Notes under the pieces: model-generated
Databases searched by the model: none
What the model was told of the DNA's origin: nothing
What the model saw: the letters and a program-made list of their open reading frames with translations, nothing else
Part shown: positions 26,675 through 35,944 of the stretch, piece after piece
How the letters are laid out: each line of letters starts with the position of its first letter
Numbering within the stretch: the stretch's first letter is position 1
Assembly (NCBI RefSeq): GCF_003724155.1
Contig: NZ_RJJQ01000018.1
Span: forward strand, 1 to 64,000
From: Flexivirga caeni
GTDB taxonomy: Bacteria > Actinomycetota > Actinomycetes > Actinomycetales > Dermatophilaceae
Length of the DNA stretch: 64,000 nt
Direction: 5' to 3'
Made by a program: the position numbers and the translations under genes

Positions 26675-27080
26675 TGGTCCTGCTCCTTTGCACTTCACGC
26701 TTCCACTGCTCGATTAGCGGATCGGCACGGTGTCCGACGCTGTCGTAGAAGACATCGCCGATCGGCGCCTTGTCTCCTGCAAACAGGGCGACTACTACGG
26801 TCTCGTCATCACGTGGGGGAAACCAGCAGATCAGACGCACCGCAACGCCCTCTCGGTACGGATGAGCAACTCGCCATAGCAGATTTCGCCGGGACTGACG
26901 TACCCACTTCAGGGTGGCGGTCTCGTCTTCCTTTGTTGGTGCTCTTTTCAAATCTTCCAGCTCTTCAAGCAGTGCTTGCACGAGATCCAACTTCTCTCCG
27001 GCTCGGCGACTACCGTTCATGGCTTCGACCTCCAGCCGGTCGACCCAGTCCCAGAACTCGGCCGGAGCGTCGATGATCAT
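26667..27080 (-). CDS. RelE/HigB-like toxin
   Basis: A 137-residue protein of the RelE/HigB (Gp49-like) fold. The segment TATLKWVRQSRRNLLWRVAHPYREGVAVRLICWFPP, shortened here to its key residues Trp, Arg-Arg and Arg, is the basic mRNA-interferase-like strand, followed by VVVALFAGDKAPIGDVFYDS. The toxin gene precedes the antitoxin and overlaps it by eight bases. HigB-type proteins cleave ribosome-associated mRNA; the catalytic residues are not certain here. Confidence 0.8.
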   Translation of the reverse strand: MIIDAPAEFWDWVDRLEVEAMNGSRRAGEKLDLVQALLEELEDLKRAPTKEDETATLKWVRQSRRNLLWRVAHPYREGVAVRLICWFPPRDDETVVVALFAGDKAPIGDVFYDSVGHRADPLIEQWKREVQRSRTNE

Positions 27081-27167
27081 TTGTTCAGTATGACCTACAA
27101 GGCATATTCACTGCAACGAATATCGATGCCATTCGGCTCCGGGGGCGTATGGCGTGCGTAACCGGCA

Positions 27168-27295
27168 ACGGTCGCGCTGTGGGGACGCGGGTCGGGTGGA
27201 AACGTGTCCCGAACTCTCGACGGTCGAGCCTTGGGGGCGCGGATCGGGCGGAAACTTGTCCCGGACTCGCGACGGTCGCGCTTTGGGGACGCCAT
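27168..27295. repeat. 52-bp tandem repeat upstream of recC
   Basis: Units beginning ACGGTCG start at 27168, 27220 and 27272, a period of exactly 52 bp; the third is partial (24 bp). Each contains GGAAAC(G/T)TGTCCCG. The last unit ends 63 bp before the recC start. A related CGACGGTCGAGG occurs near 60410, preceded by the same GCGTGCGTAACC that lies at about 27153. No gene is seen in 27081-27357. Confidence 0.8.
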
Positions 27296-27357
27296 ACCGC
27301 CAGCGACCGCAGCAACACCCGCCGGGCGCCGTCACCGCTGCGACATAGGGTCGGGGC

Positions 27358-30300
27358 GTGACCCTGATCCTGCACCGAGCCGAGCGCACCGATGCGCTCG
27401 CCGACGGGCTCGCACGGTTGCTGCTCGACCCGCTGCCCGACCCATTCGTGCAGGAGCTGGTCATCGTGCCGACCCGGGGCGTCGAGCGCTGGCTCGCGCA
27501 GTCGCTCTCCGGGCGGCTCGGCACCGGGCCGCGCGGCAGTGACGGCATCTGTGCCGGGGTGCGGTTCGTGGCCCCGCACTCGCTGGTGGCGATGCTGACC
27601 ACCCGCGACCGCGACGACCCCTGGCACCCCGATCGGCTGGTCTGGCCGCTCCTGGAGACCGTCGACGCCAGCCTGGACGAAACGTGGTGCGCGGTGCTCG
27701 CTGCGCACCTCGGCCACCGGTCGGCCGATCAGCTTGCCGAGCACCGGGCCGGCCGCCGGTATGCCGTGGCGCGTCGCCTCGCGGGACTGTTCTCGTCATA
27801 CGCGATCCAGCGGCCCCAGCTGCTGATCGACTGGGCCGCAGGCCAGTTCACCGACGGCGCCGGGGGTGACCTCGATGACGACCTGCACTGGCAGGCGAAG
27901 CTGTGGGGCGCGCTGCTGCCACGGGTCGACGCGCCACCACCCCACGAACGGCACCGCGACGCTCTCGAAGTGTTGCGCGCAGGAGGCGATCCGTCGCCGA
28001 ACGCCATACTGCCCGAAAGGCTTTCGCTTTTCGGCCATACCCGCATGCCGGTGACCGAGGTCGAGCTGCTCGCGGCGCTGGCCGAGCACCGCGACGTGCA
28101 CCTGTGGCTGCCGCAGCCATCCGGCGCGCTGTGGGAGGAGCTGCGGTCGCGCGGTTCGGGTGCGGTCCCGCGCAAGGACGACGACAGCGCCGACGCCGTG
28201 CGGCACCCGTTGCTGGCGACACTCGGACGTGACTCCCGCGAGCTGCAGCGCAGCCTCCCCCCGCACGACGATCAGACCGATCCGGTGGCCGCCAGCACCC
28301 GGTCGACCACGGTGCTCGGTCACCTCCAGCAGGATCTGCACGACAATGCCGCGCCGGACCGCGCCCGCCGGGAGGACCGGGTCGTCCCTCCCGACGACAG
28401 GTCCGTGCAGGTGCACGCGTGTCACGGCCTGGCCCGCCAGGTCGAGGTGCTGCGCGAAGTCGTCACCGGCCTGTTGCAGGACGACCCGGGCCTCGAGCCC
28501 CGCGACATCCTGGTCATGTGTCCCGACATCGAGAGCTACGCGCCGCTGATCCAGGCGGCGTTCGGGCTCGCCGAGTCCGCCGGGCACACGCCGACCGCAG
28601 CCCACCCGGCACACATGCTGCGGGTCAAACTTGCCGACCGGTCGTTGGCCACAACCAACCCACTGTTCGAAATCGCCTCCGTGCTCATCGATTTCGCGGT
28701 CGGCCGGGTGCGCGTGAGTGAGCTGCACGCTGTGCTGAGCACCGACCCGGTGCGCCGCCGATTCGAGCTGGACGAGGACGATCTCGCGCGGATCGCCGAC
28801 TGGACCACCGCGGCGGAGATCCGGTGGGGTCTCGACGCCGAGCACCGGCAGCGCTACCAGCTCGGCGGCTACGACCAGAACACCTGGCAGTTCGGGCTGC
28901 GGCGATTGCTGCTGGGTGTCGCCACCACCGGCGACAGCGGGACAGTCGGGTCCGTGCTGCCGGTCGACGACGTCGCGAGCGGTGACATCGGTCTGGTCGG
29001 CCGGTTCGCCGAGTTCGTCGACCGGCTGGAAACAGCCGTCGACGCCCTCGCGACGGCCCACACCGTCGACGCCTGGATGGGCGCGCTGCGGCAGGGCGTG
29101 GCGACGCTGTGCCTGGTTCCTCTCGAAAATAGCTGGCAGCAAACACAATTCGACCGCGAACTCGAGCAGGTGCGCAGTCTCGCGGCGGCCAGCACCCAGT
29201 TGCGAGTCAGCGACATACGTCACCTGCTGCGTGGCCACCTGGAAGGCCGCGCGACCCGGGCCAACTTCCGCACCGGCACGCTGACCGTCTGCACGATGAT
29301 GCCGATGCGCTCGGTCCCACACCGAGTCATCTGCCTGCTCGGACTCGATGACGGGGTCTTCCCGCGCGGCGCTGGCACCGACGGCGACGACGTGCTGGCC
29401 CGGCGCCCGATGACCGGGGAGCGAGACGTGCGCAGCGAGGACCGGCAGCTGCTGCTGGACGCCGTGCTGGCAGCCACCGACCACCTGATCGTGACCTACA
29501 GCGGAGCAGGGGAGCACACCGGGCAGGAGCGGCCGCCCGCTGCACCGCTGGGTGAACTGATCGATGCCGTCCGGCGCACCGCCACCTGGCCCGACGACCG
29601 CGACGTCGTCGTGCGACATCCGTTGCAGCCGTTCGACATTCGCAATCTCATGCCCGGAGTTCTCGACACCAGCCAAGCCTTCAGCTTCGACCGGCTGTCA
29701 CTCGCCGGGGCGCGAGCGGCACAGCATCAGGTGACGCGGGACCCGAGACTGCTCCCGGAGCCGCTGCGCACGCCGGCGACTGACGAAGTGAGCCTGGCCG
29801 ACCTGCTGAAATTCTTCGAGGACCCGGCGCGCTGGTTCGTGCGGCAGCGGTTGGACGTCGCGCTGCCGTTCGAGATCGACGAGGTGCCCGACACCATGCC
29901 GATCGAGCTGGATGCGTTGCAGAAGTGGCAGATCGGCGATCGGGCACTGGCCGACTCGATGCGCGGCATCAGCCGTGACGAGATCGCGCGGATGGAGAGA
30001 CTGCGGGGCGCCATACCTCCGGGGACGCTGGGGGCGGGCGCCGTCGAGTGGGCGGTCGACGGGGTCGGCGCCGTGCGGGCACCCATCTCCACACTGCTCG
30101 GTGTCGACGACACGAGCATCGACCTCGAAGTCGCGCTGCCCGGCGGGCGCCGGCTCACCGGCACGGTGAGCGGCCTGCGGGGCGACATACATCTCGCTGT
30201 CGGCTACTCCACGCTGAAGGCGAAGCAGCGGCTGCAGTCGTGGATCGTCTTGCTGGCATTGACTGCCGGAGCCCCGGACCGGCAGTGGTGCACCGTCACG

Positions 30301-30726
30301 GCAGGGTGGCTGCGCGGCGGCGCGCGCCGGCAAGCCGGCTATTACACCGCCGGACCGCTCGACCAGGAAGTCGCACTCAGCGGGCTGGCCGAGCTGGTGG
30401 ACGTCTTCGTGCGCGGGATGGACGAGCCGATCCCGCTGCCGCTACAGACCTCGCTGGCCTACGCCGAGGCGCTGCGCCGCTCACCCGAGCGGACACGTGC
30501 CGCGTCATACGCCGGCGCGCAGCGCTGGGAGAGCCGCGACTTCCCCGGCGAGGCCGACGACGCCGCCCAGCGACTCATCCACGGCGGGGTGATCGACTTC
30601 GCCACGCTGGCCGGCGAGCAGCCGCGCGACGACGAAGCGTGGAATGCCGCGACCAGCCGGCTCGGCCAATACGCCCTGCGTGTCTGGCCGCCGATGCTCG
30701 CAGCTCAGCGATCGGGGACCACCTGA
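27358..30726 (+). CDS. recC: Exodeoxyribonuclease V gamma subunit RecC
   Basis: A 1122-residue RecC protein. RecC is the Chi-recognising scaffold of RecBCD, built on an inactive helicase fold. Family marks are the N-terminal LILHRAERTDALADGLARLL, VIVPTRGVERWL, MLTVCTMMPMRSVPHRVICL-type SF1 remnant (TVCTMMPMRSVPH) and LLGLDDGVFPR. Length is normal. GTG at 27358 is the first start after the repeat region. The TGA overlaps the recB ATG by one base (TGATG), and recD follows by GTGA, so the three subunits are coupled. Confidence 0.93.
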   Translation: MTLILHRAERTDALADGLARLLLDPLPDPFVQELVIVPTRGVERWLAQSLSGRLGTGPRGSDGICAGVRFVAPHSLVAMLTTRDRDDPWHPDRLVWPLLETVDASLDETWCAVLAAHLGHRSADQLAEHRAGRRYAVARRLAGLFSSYAIQRPQLLIDWAAGQFTDGAGGDLDDDLHWQAKLWGALLPRVDAPPPHERHRDALEVLRAGGDPSPNAILPERLSLFGHTRMPVTEVELLAALAEHRDVHLWLPQPSGALWEELRSRGSGAVPRKDDDSADAVRHPLLATLGRDSRELQRSLPPHDDQTDPVAASTRSTTVLGHLQQDLHDNAAPDRARREDRVVPPDDRSVQVHACHGLARQVEVLREVVTGLLQDDPGLEPRDILVMCPDIESYAPLIQAAFGLAESAGHTPTAAHPAHMLRVKLADRSLATTNPLFEIASVLIDFAVGRVRVSELHAVLSTDPVRRRFELDEDDLARIADWTTAAEIRWGLDAEHRQRYQLGGYDQNTWQFGLRRLLLGVATTGDSGTVGSVLPVDDVASGDIGLVGRFAEFVDRLETAVDALATAHTVDAWMGALRQGVATLCLVPLENSWQQTQFDRELEQVRSLAAASTQLRVSDIRHLLRGHLEGRATRANFRTGTLTVCTMMPMRSVPHRVICLLGLDDGVFPRGAGTDGDDVLARRPMTGERDVRSEDRQLLLDAVLAATDHLIVTYSGAGEHTGQERPPAAPLGELIDAVRRTATWPDDRDVVVRHPLQPFDIRNLMPGVLDTSQAFSFDRLSLAGARAAQHQVTRDPRLLPEPLRTPATDEVSLADLLKFFEDPARWFVRQRLDVALPFEIDEVPDTMPIELDALQKWQIGDRALADSMRGISRDEIARMERLRGAIPPGTLGAGAVEWAVDGVGAVRAPISTLLGVDDTSIDLEVALPGGRRLTGTVSGLRGDIHLAVGYSTLKAKQRLQSWIVLLALTAGAPDRQWCTVTAGWLRGGARRQAGYYTAGPLDQEVALSGLAELVDVFVRGMDEPIPLPLQTSLAYAEALRRSPERTRAASYAGAQRWESRDFPGEADDAAQRLIHGGVIDFATLAGEQPRDDEAWNAATSRLGQYALRVWPPMLAAQRSGTT

Positions 30727-33700
30727 TGACCGATCAACCCTTCGACGTGCTCGGCCCGCTCCCGACCGGCACCACGGTGCTCGAAGCCAGCGCGGGCACC
30801 GGCAAGACCTGGACCATCGCCGCACTTGTCACGCGGTATGTCGCCGAAGGCCTGCACACTCTCGACGAGTTGCTCGTCGTCACCTTCGGACGCGCCGCAT
30901 CCCAGGAACTGCGTGAGCGGGTGCGGGAGCACCTGGTCGCTGCGGCCGAGGCGCTCGGCGACGAGACCGCCTCCCCGGACGACCCGCTCCTTGCGGCGCT
31001 GTGCGCGGTGCCGCCCCACGAACGGGCAGCGCGAGCCCGGCGGCTGCGCGCTGCGCTCGCGGCCTTCGACGAGGCGACCATCGCCACCATCCACCAGTTC
31101 TGCCATCAGGTCCTCAGTGGGCTCGGGGTCGCGGGCGACTCCGACCCGGGCGCTGCGCTGGTCGAGGACATCGACGACCTGCTGATGGAGATCGTCGACG
31201 ACCTCTATGTCCGCGGCTTCGCCCAGCAGCCGACGCCGCCCGAGTTCGATCACGCCGAGGCGCGCCGGATTGCGCGGACGGTGGCCGGTGACCCGGACGC
31301 GGTGCTGGTGCCCGCCGACGCGGCCCCCGGCAGTCCGGAGGCGCGCCGGGTCGGCTTCGCCAAGGCAGTGCGCGCCGAACTCGACTCGCGCAAAAGGAAA
31401 CTGGGCATCCTGACGTATGACGACCTGCTCTCGCAGGTCGCTGATGCTCTGCGCGACGCGGACGCGCCTGCCCGCCAACGCATGCGGCGTACGTGGCGGG
31501 TGGTGCTCATCGATGAGTTCCAGGACACCGACCCCACCCAGTGGCGGGTCTTCGACCGGGCATTCACCGGGCACGCGACGATGGTGCTGATCGGCGACCC
31601 CAAGCAGGCGATCTATGCCTTCCGTGGCGGGGACGTGGCGACCTATCTGCAGGCCGCGTCGACCGCCGGCGAGCGCCGCACTCTTGCCACCAACTGGCGC
31701 TCGGACGCGCCTCTCGTGCAGGCACTCGGTCGGCTGCTCGAGGGTGCCGCGCTCGGCGACGAGCAGATCCGGGTGCAGCCGGTGGCGGCACACTACCCGC
31801 GAGGTCGGCTGCACGGGGCGCCCGTCCCGCATCCGTTGCGGCTCCGGTTCGCCGGCATCGACGTGGCCCCGCACCGGCTCAACCGCGACGAGGACGCCGT
31901 CCTGGCCGGGCCGTGGCGGTCCGTCGTGGCGGCCGACGCCGCCCGCGACATCGCGGAGTTGCTCACCTCCGGTGCCACGTATGACGAGGGCGGCGCACCC
32001 CGGCCGGTGACGCCGAGCGACATCGCGGTGCTCGCCGCCAAGAACAGCGAGTTGCTGCTCATGCAGCAGCAACTTCGGGCCGTCGGGGTGCCGGCGGTGC
32101 TCGGCGCGGGCGGCAGTGTCTACGCCACCCAGGCCGCTGCTGACTGGCGCACCCTGCTGGAGGCCATCGACCAGCCGCACCGCTCGGCGCTGGTGCGGGC
32201 CGCGGCGCTGACGCCGTTCTTCGGCCGCACCGCCGCCGACCTCGACGAGCAGGGTGACCAACTCACCGACAGCACCGCGTCACGGTTGCGCTACTTCGCC
32301 GATGTCTACCGGCACCGTGGCGTAGCAGCGGTTTTCGAGCTCTGCAACCTGGACGGACTGCCCGGGCGGGTCCTCCGATTCGTCGGCGGCGAACGGGAGC
32401 TCACCGACCTGCGACACATCTCCGAGGCACTGCATGCGGCGTCGCTGCGCCTCCCGCCCGGCCTGCCCGCGCTGCTCGGCTGGCTGGCCGAGCAGGCCGA
32501 GGCAGATCGGCCCGCGTCCGGCGATGCCCGAGCCAGGCGGCTGGCGAGCGACGCCGAGGCGGTGCAGCTGTCGACGATCCACGGCAGCAAGGGACTCGAA
32601 TATCCCATTGTCTACTTGCCGTTCATCGCCGACCGCTATGTCGGCAAGGCTGCGAGAAACCCGCTCTTTCACCTCCCCGCCTCCCCGGATACCTCGCGTG
32701 GACCCCGGCGGGCGATCTACATCGGCGAGCCCGATCGTGAGGTCGCTGCGGCAGCGCGGCGGGAGGACGCGGGGGAGTCACTGCGCTTGCTGTATGTCGC
32801 ACTGACCCGCGCCCGCTCGCAGGTCGTGGCCTGGTGGGGTCAGACCAACAATGTCGAGGCATCCGCACTGCACCGGCTGCTGGTCGACCGCGATCCGGCG
32901 GCGCGGACCGACGACGGCGCGATCGCCGACACGCGCAGGCGGCTGGACGCGGCAGCGTCGATTGCGTTGCTCGATCGCTGGGGCGCTGCCGGTGGCCCGC
33001 AGTGGGAGCAGGTCGAGAAGGTTGCCGCACCCAGCGTCGAGATTCCCTCTGCGGTCGAGGAATTGAGCGTGCGCTCGTTCGATCGGACCATCGATGCGGA
33101 CTGGCGGCGGACGTCATACTCCGCCCTGAGCAGGGCGCTGGAGAACCTCTCGACGGCGGGCGGCGTCGACAGCGAGCCGGAGCTGACCGGCACGACGGAC
33201 GAGGCCGACATCGTCGTCGCGCTGCAGCGGGATCACGGGATCCCAGAGGTCGAGCAGTTGTCTCCCATGGCGACGCTGCCGGTCGGGGCGACCTTCGGCT
33301 CCCTCGTGCACGCCGTCCTGGAGACGGTGGACGCTGCCGCCGCCGACCTGAAAAGGGAGATCGCAGAACGAGTTCGCGCCGAGCTGGTGCAATGGCCGGT
33401 CGAGCTCGACCCCGAAGTCCTGGTCGATGCGCTGGTCGCCGTGTACAACACACCGCTCGGTCCGCTGGCGCCCGGAGCGACACTGCGTCGCATCGGCCGT
33501 GAGAAGCTGGCTGAGCTGGAGTTCGAGGTGCCGCTCGGCGGTCCCGACCTGCACCGGCAGGTGCGGCTGGGACAACTCGGAGACATACTGCGCCGGCATC
33601 TCCCGGCGGGCGATCCGCTGCTGCCCTACGCCGAACTGCTGCGCCACGAGGAGCTGGGCGGACAAGTGCTGCGCGGCTATCTGACCGGATCGATCGACGT

Positions 33701-34064
33701 GGTGCTGCGCGTCGACGGACGCTATCTGGTCGCCGACTACAAGACCAACTGGCTCGGCCCGACCGATCAGCAATTGTCCCTCGGTGCCTACGGACCCGTG
33801 CCGCTCGCCGCCGCGATGGGGCACTCGGACTACCCCCTGCAGGCCTTGCTGTATGCCGCGACGCTGCACCGCTACCTGCGCTGGCGACTGCCTGACTACG
33901 ATCCCGACCGGCACCTTGGCGGCGTGCTCTATCTCTACCTGCGCGGGATGGCCGGTCCGAAAACCCCTGTGGTGGACGGCAGTCCGACGGGGGTCTTCTC
34001 GTGGCGCCCACCGACCGCGCTGGTGCTCGAGCTGTCCGACCTGCTGGACGGAGGTGCTGCGTGA
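30726..34064 (+). CDS. recB: Exodeoxyribonuclease V beta subunit RecB
   Basis: A 1112-residue helicase-nuclease. Walker A is ASAGTGKT at 21-28; the helicase II motif DEFQDTDP lies near 263-270; VQLSTIHGSKGLEYPIV is motif V; and YVALTRAR is motif VI. The C-terminal PD-(D/E)xK nuclease is intact, with GSIDVVL and VADYKTNW near residue 1000. RecB unwinds 3' to 5' and cuts both strands during double-strand break repair. The ATG at 30726 shares a base with the recC stop; a longer in-frame reading within recC is rejected. Confidence 0.94.
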   Translation: MTDQPFDVLGPLPTGTTVLEASAGTGKTWTIAALVTRYVAEGLHTLDELLVVTFGRAASQELRERVREHLVAAAEALGDETASPDDPLLAALCAVPPHERAARARRLRAALAAFDEATIATIHQFCHQVLSGLGVAGDSDPGAALVEDIDDLLMEIVDDLYVRGFAQQPTPPEFDHAEARRIARTVAGDPDAVLVPADAAPGSPEARRVGFAKAVRAELDSRKRKLGILTYDDLLSQVADALRDADAPARQRMRRTWRVVLIDEFQDTDPTQWRVFDRAFTGHATMVLIGDPKQAIYAFRGGDVATYLQAASTAGERRTLATNWRSDAPLVQALGRLLEGAALGDEQIRVQPVAAHYPRGRLHGAPVPHPLRLRFAGIDVAPHRLNRDEDAVLAGPWRSVVAADAARDIAELLTSGATYDEGGAPRPVTPSDIAVLAAKNSELLLMQQQLRAVGVPAVLGAGGSVYATQAAADWRTLLEAIDQPHRSALVRAAALTPFFGRTAADLDEQGDQLTDSTASRLRYFADVYRHRGVAAVFELCNLDGLPGRVLRFVGGERELTDLRHISEALHAASLRLPPGLPALLGWLAEQAEADRPASGDARARRLASDAEAVQLSTIHGSKGLEYPIVYLPFIADRYVGKAARNPLFHLPASPDTSRGPRRAIYIGEPDREVAAAARREDAGESLRLLYVALTRARSQVVAWWGQTNNVEASALHRLLVDRDPAARTDDGAIADTRRRLDAAASIALLDRWGAAGGPQWEQVEKVAAPSVEIPSAVEELSVRSFDRTIDADWRRTSYSALSRALENLSTAGGVDSEPELTGTTDEADIVVALQRDHGIPEVEQLSPMATLPVGATFGSLVHAVLETVDAAAADLKREIAERVRAELVQWPVELDPEVLVDALVAVYNTPLGPLAPGATLRRIGREKLAELEFEVPLGGPDLHRQVRLGQLGDILRRHLPAGDPLLPYAELLRHEELGGQVLRGYLTGSIDVVLRVDGRYLVADYKTNWLGPTDQQLSLGAYGPVPLAAAMGHSDYPLQALLYAATLHRYLRWRLPDYDPDRHLGGVLYLYLRGMAGPKTPVVDGSPTGVFSWRPPTALVLELSDLLDGGAA

Positions 34065-35884
34065 GCGAGCTGGAGTCCGTCAACCGTGCCGGGCGCATCG
34101 CGCTGCGTGCCGAAGGCATCCTGCGCGCCGGCAACCTCGCGGGTGCCTTCGAACCGGCCGACGTGCACGTCGCGCGGCGTCTGGGCGATCTCGTGGGGGA
34201 ACAGGACGACTCGGCGGTGCTTGCCCTGGCGATCGTGGTGCGAGCCGTGCGGCGCGGTTCGGTCTGTGTCGACCTGGGCGAGTCGATCGACCCGGAGCAC
34301 TTCCTGGAGGTCGACGGGGAGGACGCCGCCGACGACGTGGCGGCCGCCCGGGACGAGGTCGTCGCGGGGTGGCCGACGGATGCCGGGGCCTGGACCGACG
34401 CCGTCCGGCGGAGTGCGCTTGCGGGAGCAGGAGTGCTGCGGCTCGAGCATGACCTGGTCTACCTCGACCGTTATCACCGGGAGGAGCGCCAGGTCGCCGA
34501 CGGCCTGCGGGATCGCATCGCTCAAGCCCCGCCCGCGGTCGAGGAATCGCTCCTGCGAGAAGGCCTCCAGCGCCTCTTTCCCGGTGATCAGTCGGCCGAG
34601 CAACGAGCAGTGGCGCACGCGGCCGCCGGCCAGTGGACGACGGTGCTCACCGGCGGGCCCGGCACGGGCAAGACCACGACGGTGGCCGGGTTGCTGGTGC
34701 TGCTCGGTGAGCAGTGGGACCGCTCCGGATCCGGACGCACGCTGCGCGTCGCGCTGGCCGCACCCACCGGCAAGGCAGCCGCCCGCCTGCAGGAGTCGGT
34801 CGCCGAGGCAGCGACGAGGCTGGACTCGCCGGACGCCATCCGGATCGCCGGGCTGGAGGCGATGACGCTGCACCGCCTGCTGGGCTGGAATCCGCGCAGC
34901 CGCAATGTTTTTCGGCACAATGCCAGCAACCGGCTGGCCTATGACGTCATTGTGGTCGATGAGACGTCGATGATGTCGCTCAGCATGATGGCGCACCTCC
35001 TGGCGGCGACCAAGTCGTCCACCCGCCTCATCTTCGTAGGTGACGCCGATCAGCTGGCATCGGTCGACGCGGGCGCGGTGCTCGCGGACCTGGTGGACGG
35101 CTTCAATCGGCTGGCACCGCAGACGGTGTGCAGGTTGTCGACCGCGCACCGATTCGACGCCGAGATCGGTGCTCTGGCAGCGGCGGTGCGAGATGGCCGC
35201 GCCGACGACGCTGTGGCGGCGTTGCGCGCGGGTGAGGGCGCAATCCGCTGGGTGCAGGACGACGATCCGGCCGAGGTGCTGCGCCCGGCGCTGGTGGATA
35301 CTGCGGTGCGCTTGCGCGAAGCAGCTCTGGGCGGCGATGTCGATGCCGCGCTCGGCATCCTCGCAGAACACCGCCTCCTGTGTGCACAGCGGCGTGGCCC
35401 ACGCGGGATTCGCTTCTGGAACAAGCAGATTCAGGGATGGCTGACGGAGGCGACGGGCGACCCGTTGTGGGAGGCGATGTATCCAGGGCGCCCGCTGCTG
35501 GTCACGCGCAACGACTACTCGCTCGGCGTATACAACGGTGACAGCGGTGTCGTCATACACACGGACGACCTGGCGACCGCCGCGATCGAAACGTCAGGGG
35601 GTGTCCTTCGGCTGGCTGCCGGGCGACTGTCCGAGATCGAGACCATGTATGCCATGACCGTGCACAAGAGCCAGGGCAGTGAGGCCACCCGGGTGACAGT
35701 GCTCCTCCCTGACGACGAGTCACCTTTGCTGACAAGGGAATTGCTCTACACCGCGGTGACTCGTGCGCGGCAACACGTCACCGTCGTCGGCAGTGAGCAG
35801 ACGGTGCGGCGGGCCGTCGAAGGCCGGATCAGTCGGGCGACAGGGTTGCGCGCGCGGCTCGCTGCCTCCCCTCCCGCCGAGTGA
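34061..35884 (+). CDS. recD: Exodeoxyribonuclease V alpha subunit RecD
   Basis: A 607-residue 5'-3' SF1B helicase. Walker A is GGPGTGKTTT near residues 198-207, Walker B-type VVDETSMMS follows, then LIFVGDADQLASVDAG, and a C-terminal HKSQGSE with LYTAVTRAR. GTG at 34061 overlaps the recB stop (GTGA). The N-terminal 150 residues are the RecD-specific helical domain that contacts RecC. Its stop lies inside the hairpin repeat at 35879-35944. Confidence 0.93.
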   Translation: MSELESVNRAGRIALRAEGILRAGNLAGAFEPADVHVARRLGDLVGEQDDSAVLALAIVVRAVRRGSVCVDLGESIDPEHFLEVDGEDAADDVAAARDEVVAGWPTDAGAWTDAVRRSALAGAGVLRLEHDLVYLDRYHREERQVADGLRDRIAQAPPAVEESLLREGLQRLFPGDQSAEQRAVAHAAAGQWTTVLTGGPGTGKTTTVAGLLVLLGEQWDRSGSGRTLRVALAAPTGKAAARLQESVAEAATRLDSPDAIRIAGLEAMTLHRLLGWNPRSRNVFRHNASNRLAYDVIVVDETSMMSLSMMAHLLAATKSSTRLIFVGDADQLASVDAGAVLADLVDGFNRLAPQTVCRLSTAHRFDAEIGALAAAVRDGRADDAVAALRAGEGAIRWVQDDDPAEVLRPALVDTAVRLREAALGGDVDAALGILAEHRLLCAQRRGPRGIRFWNKQIQGWLTEATGDPLWEAMYPGRPLLVTRNDYSLGVYNGDSGVVIHTDDLATAAIETSGGVLRLAAGRLSEIETMYAMTVHKSQGSEATRVTVLLPDDESPLLTRELLYTAVTRARQHVTVVGSEQTVRRAVEGRISRATGLRARLAASPPAE

Positions 35885-35944
35885 CGGCTTCCTCGGCGAG
35901 CGACGGCGAAATCTCACCGTCACTCGCCGAAGAAGCCGTCACTC
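35879..35944. terminator. Bidirectional hairpin repeat between recD and thrS-like gene
   Basis: GAGTGACGGCTTC (35879-35891) pairs with GAAGCCGTCACTC (35932-35944), and inner segments TCGGCGAGCGACGG and CCGTCACTCGCCGA continue the stem. The stops of recD (35882-35884) and of the convergent synthetase gene (35939-35941) both fall inside it. A close relative is at 56627-56694. It should terminate both genes. Confidence 0.8.
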
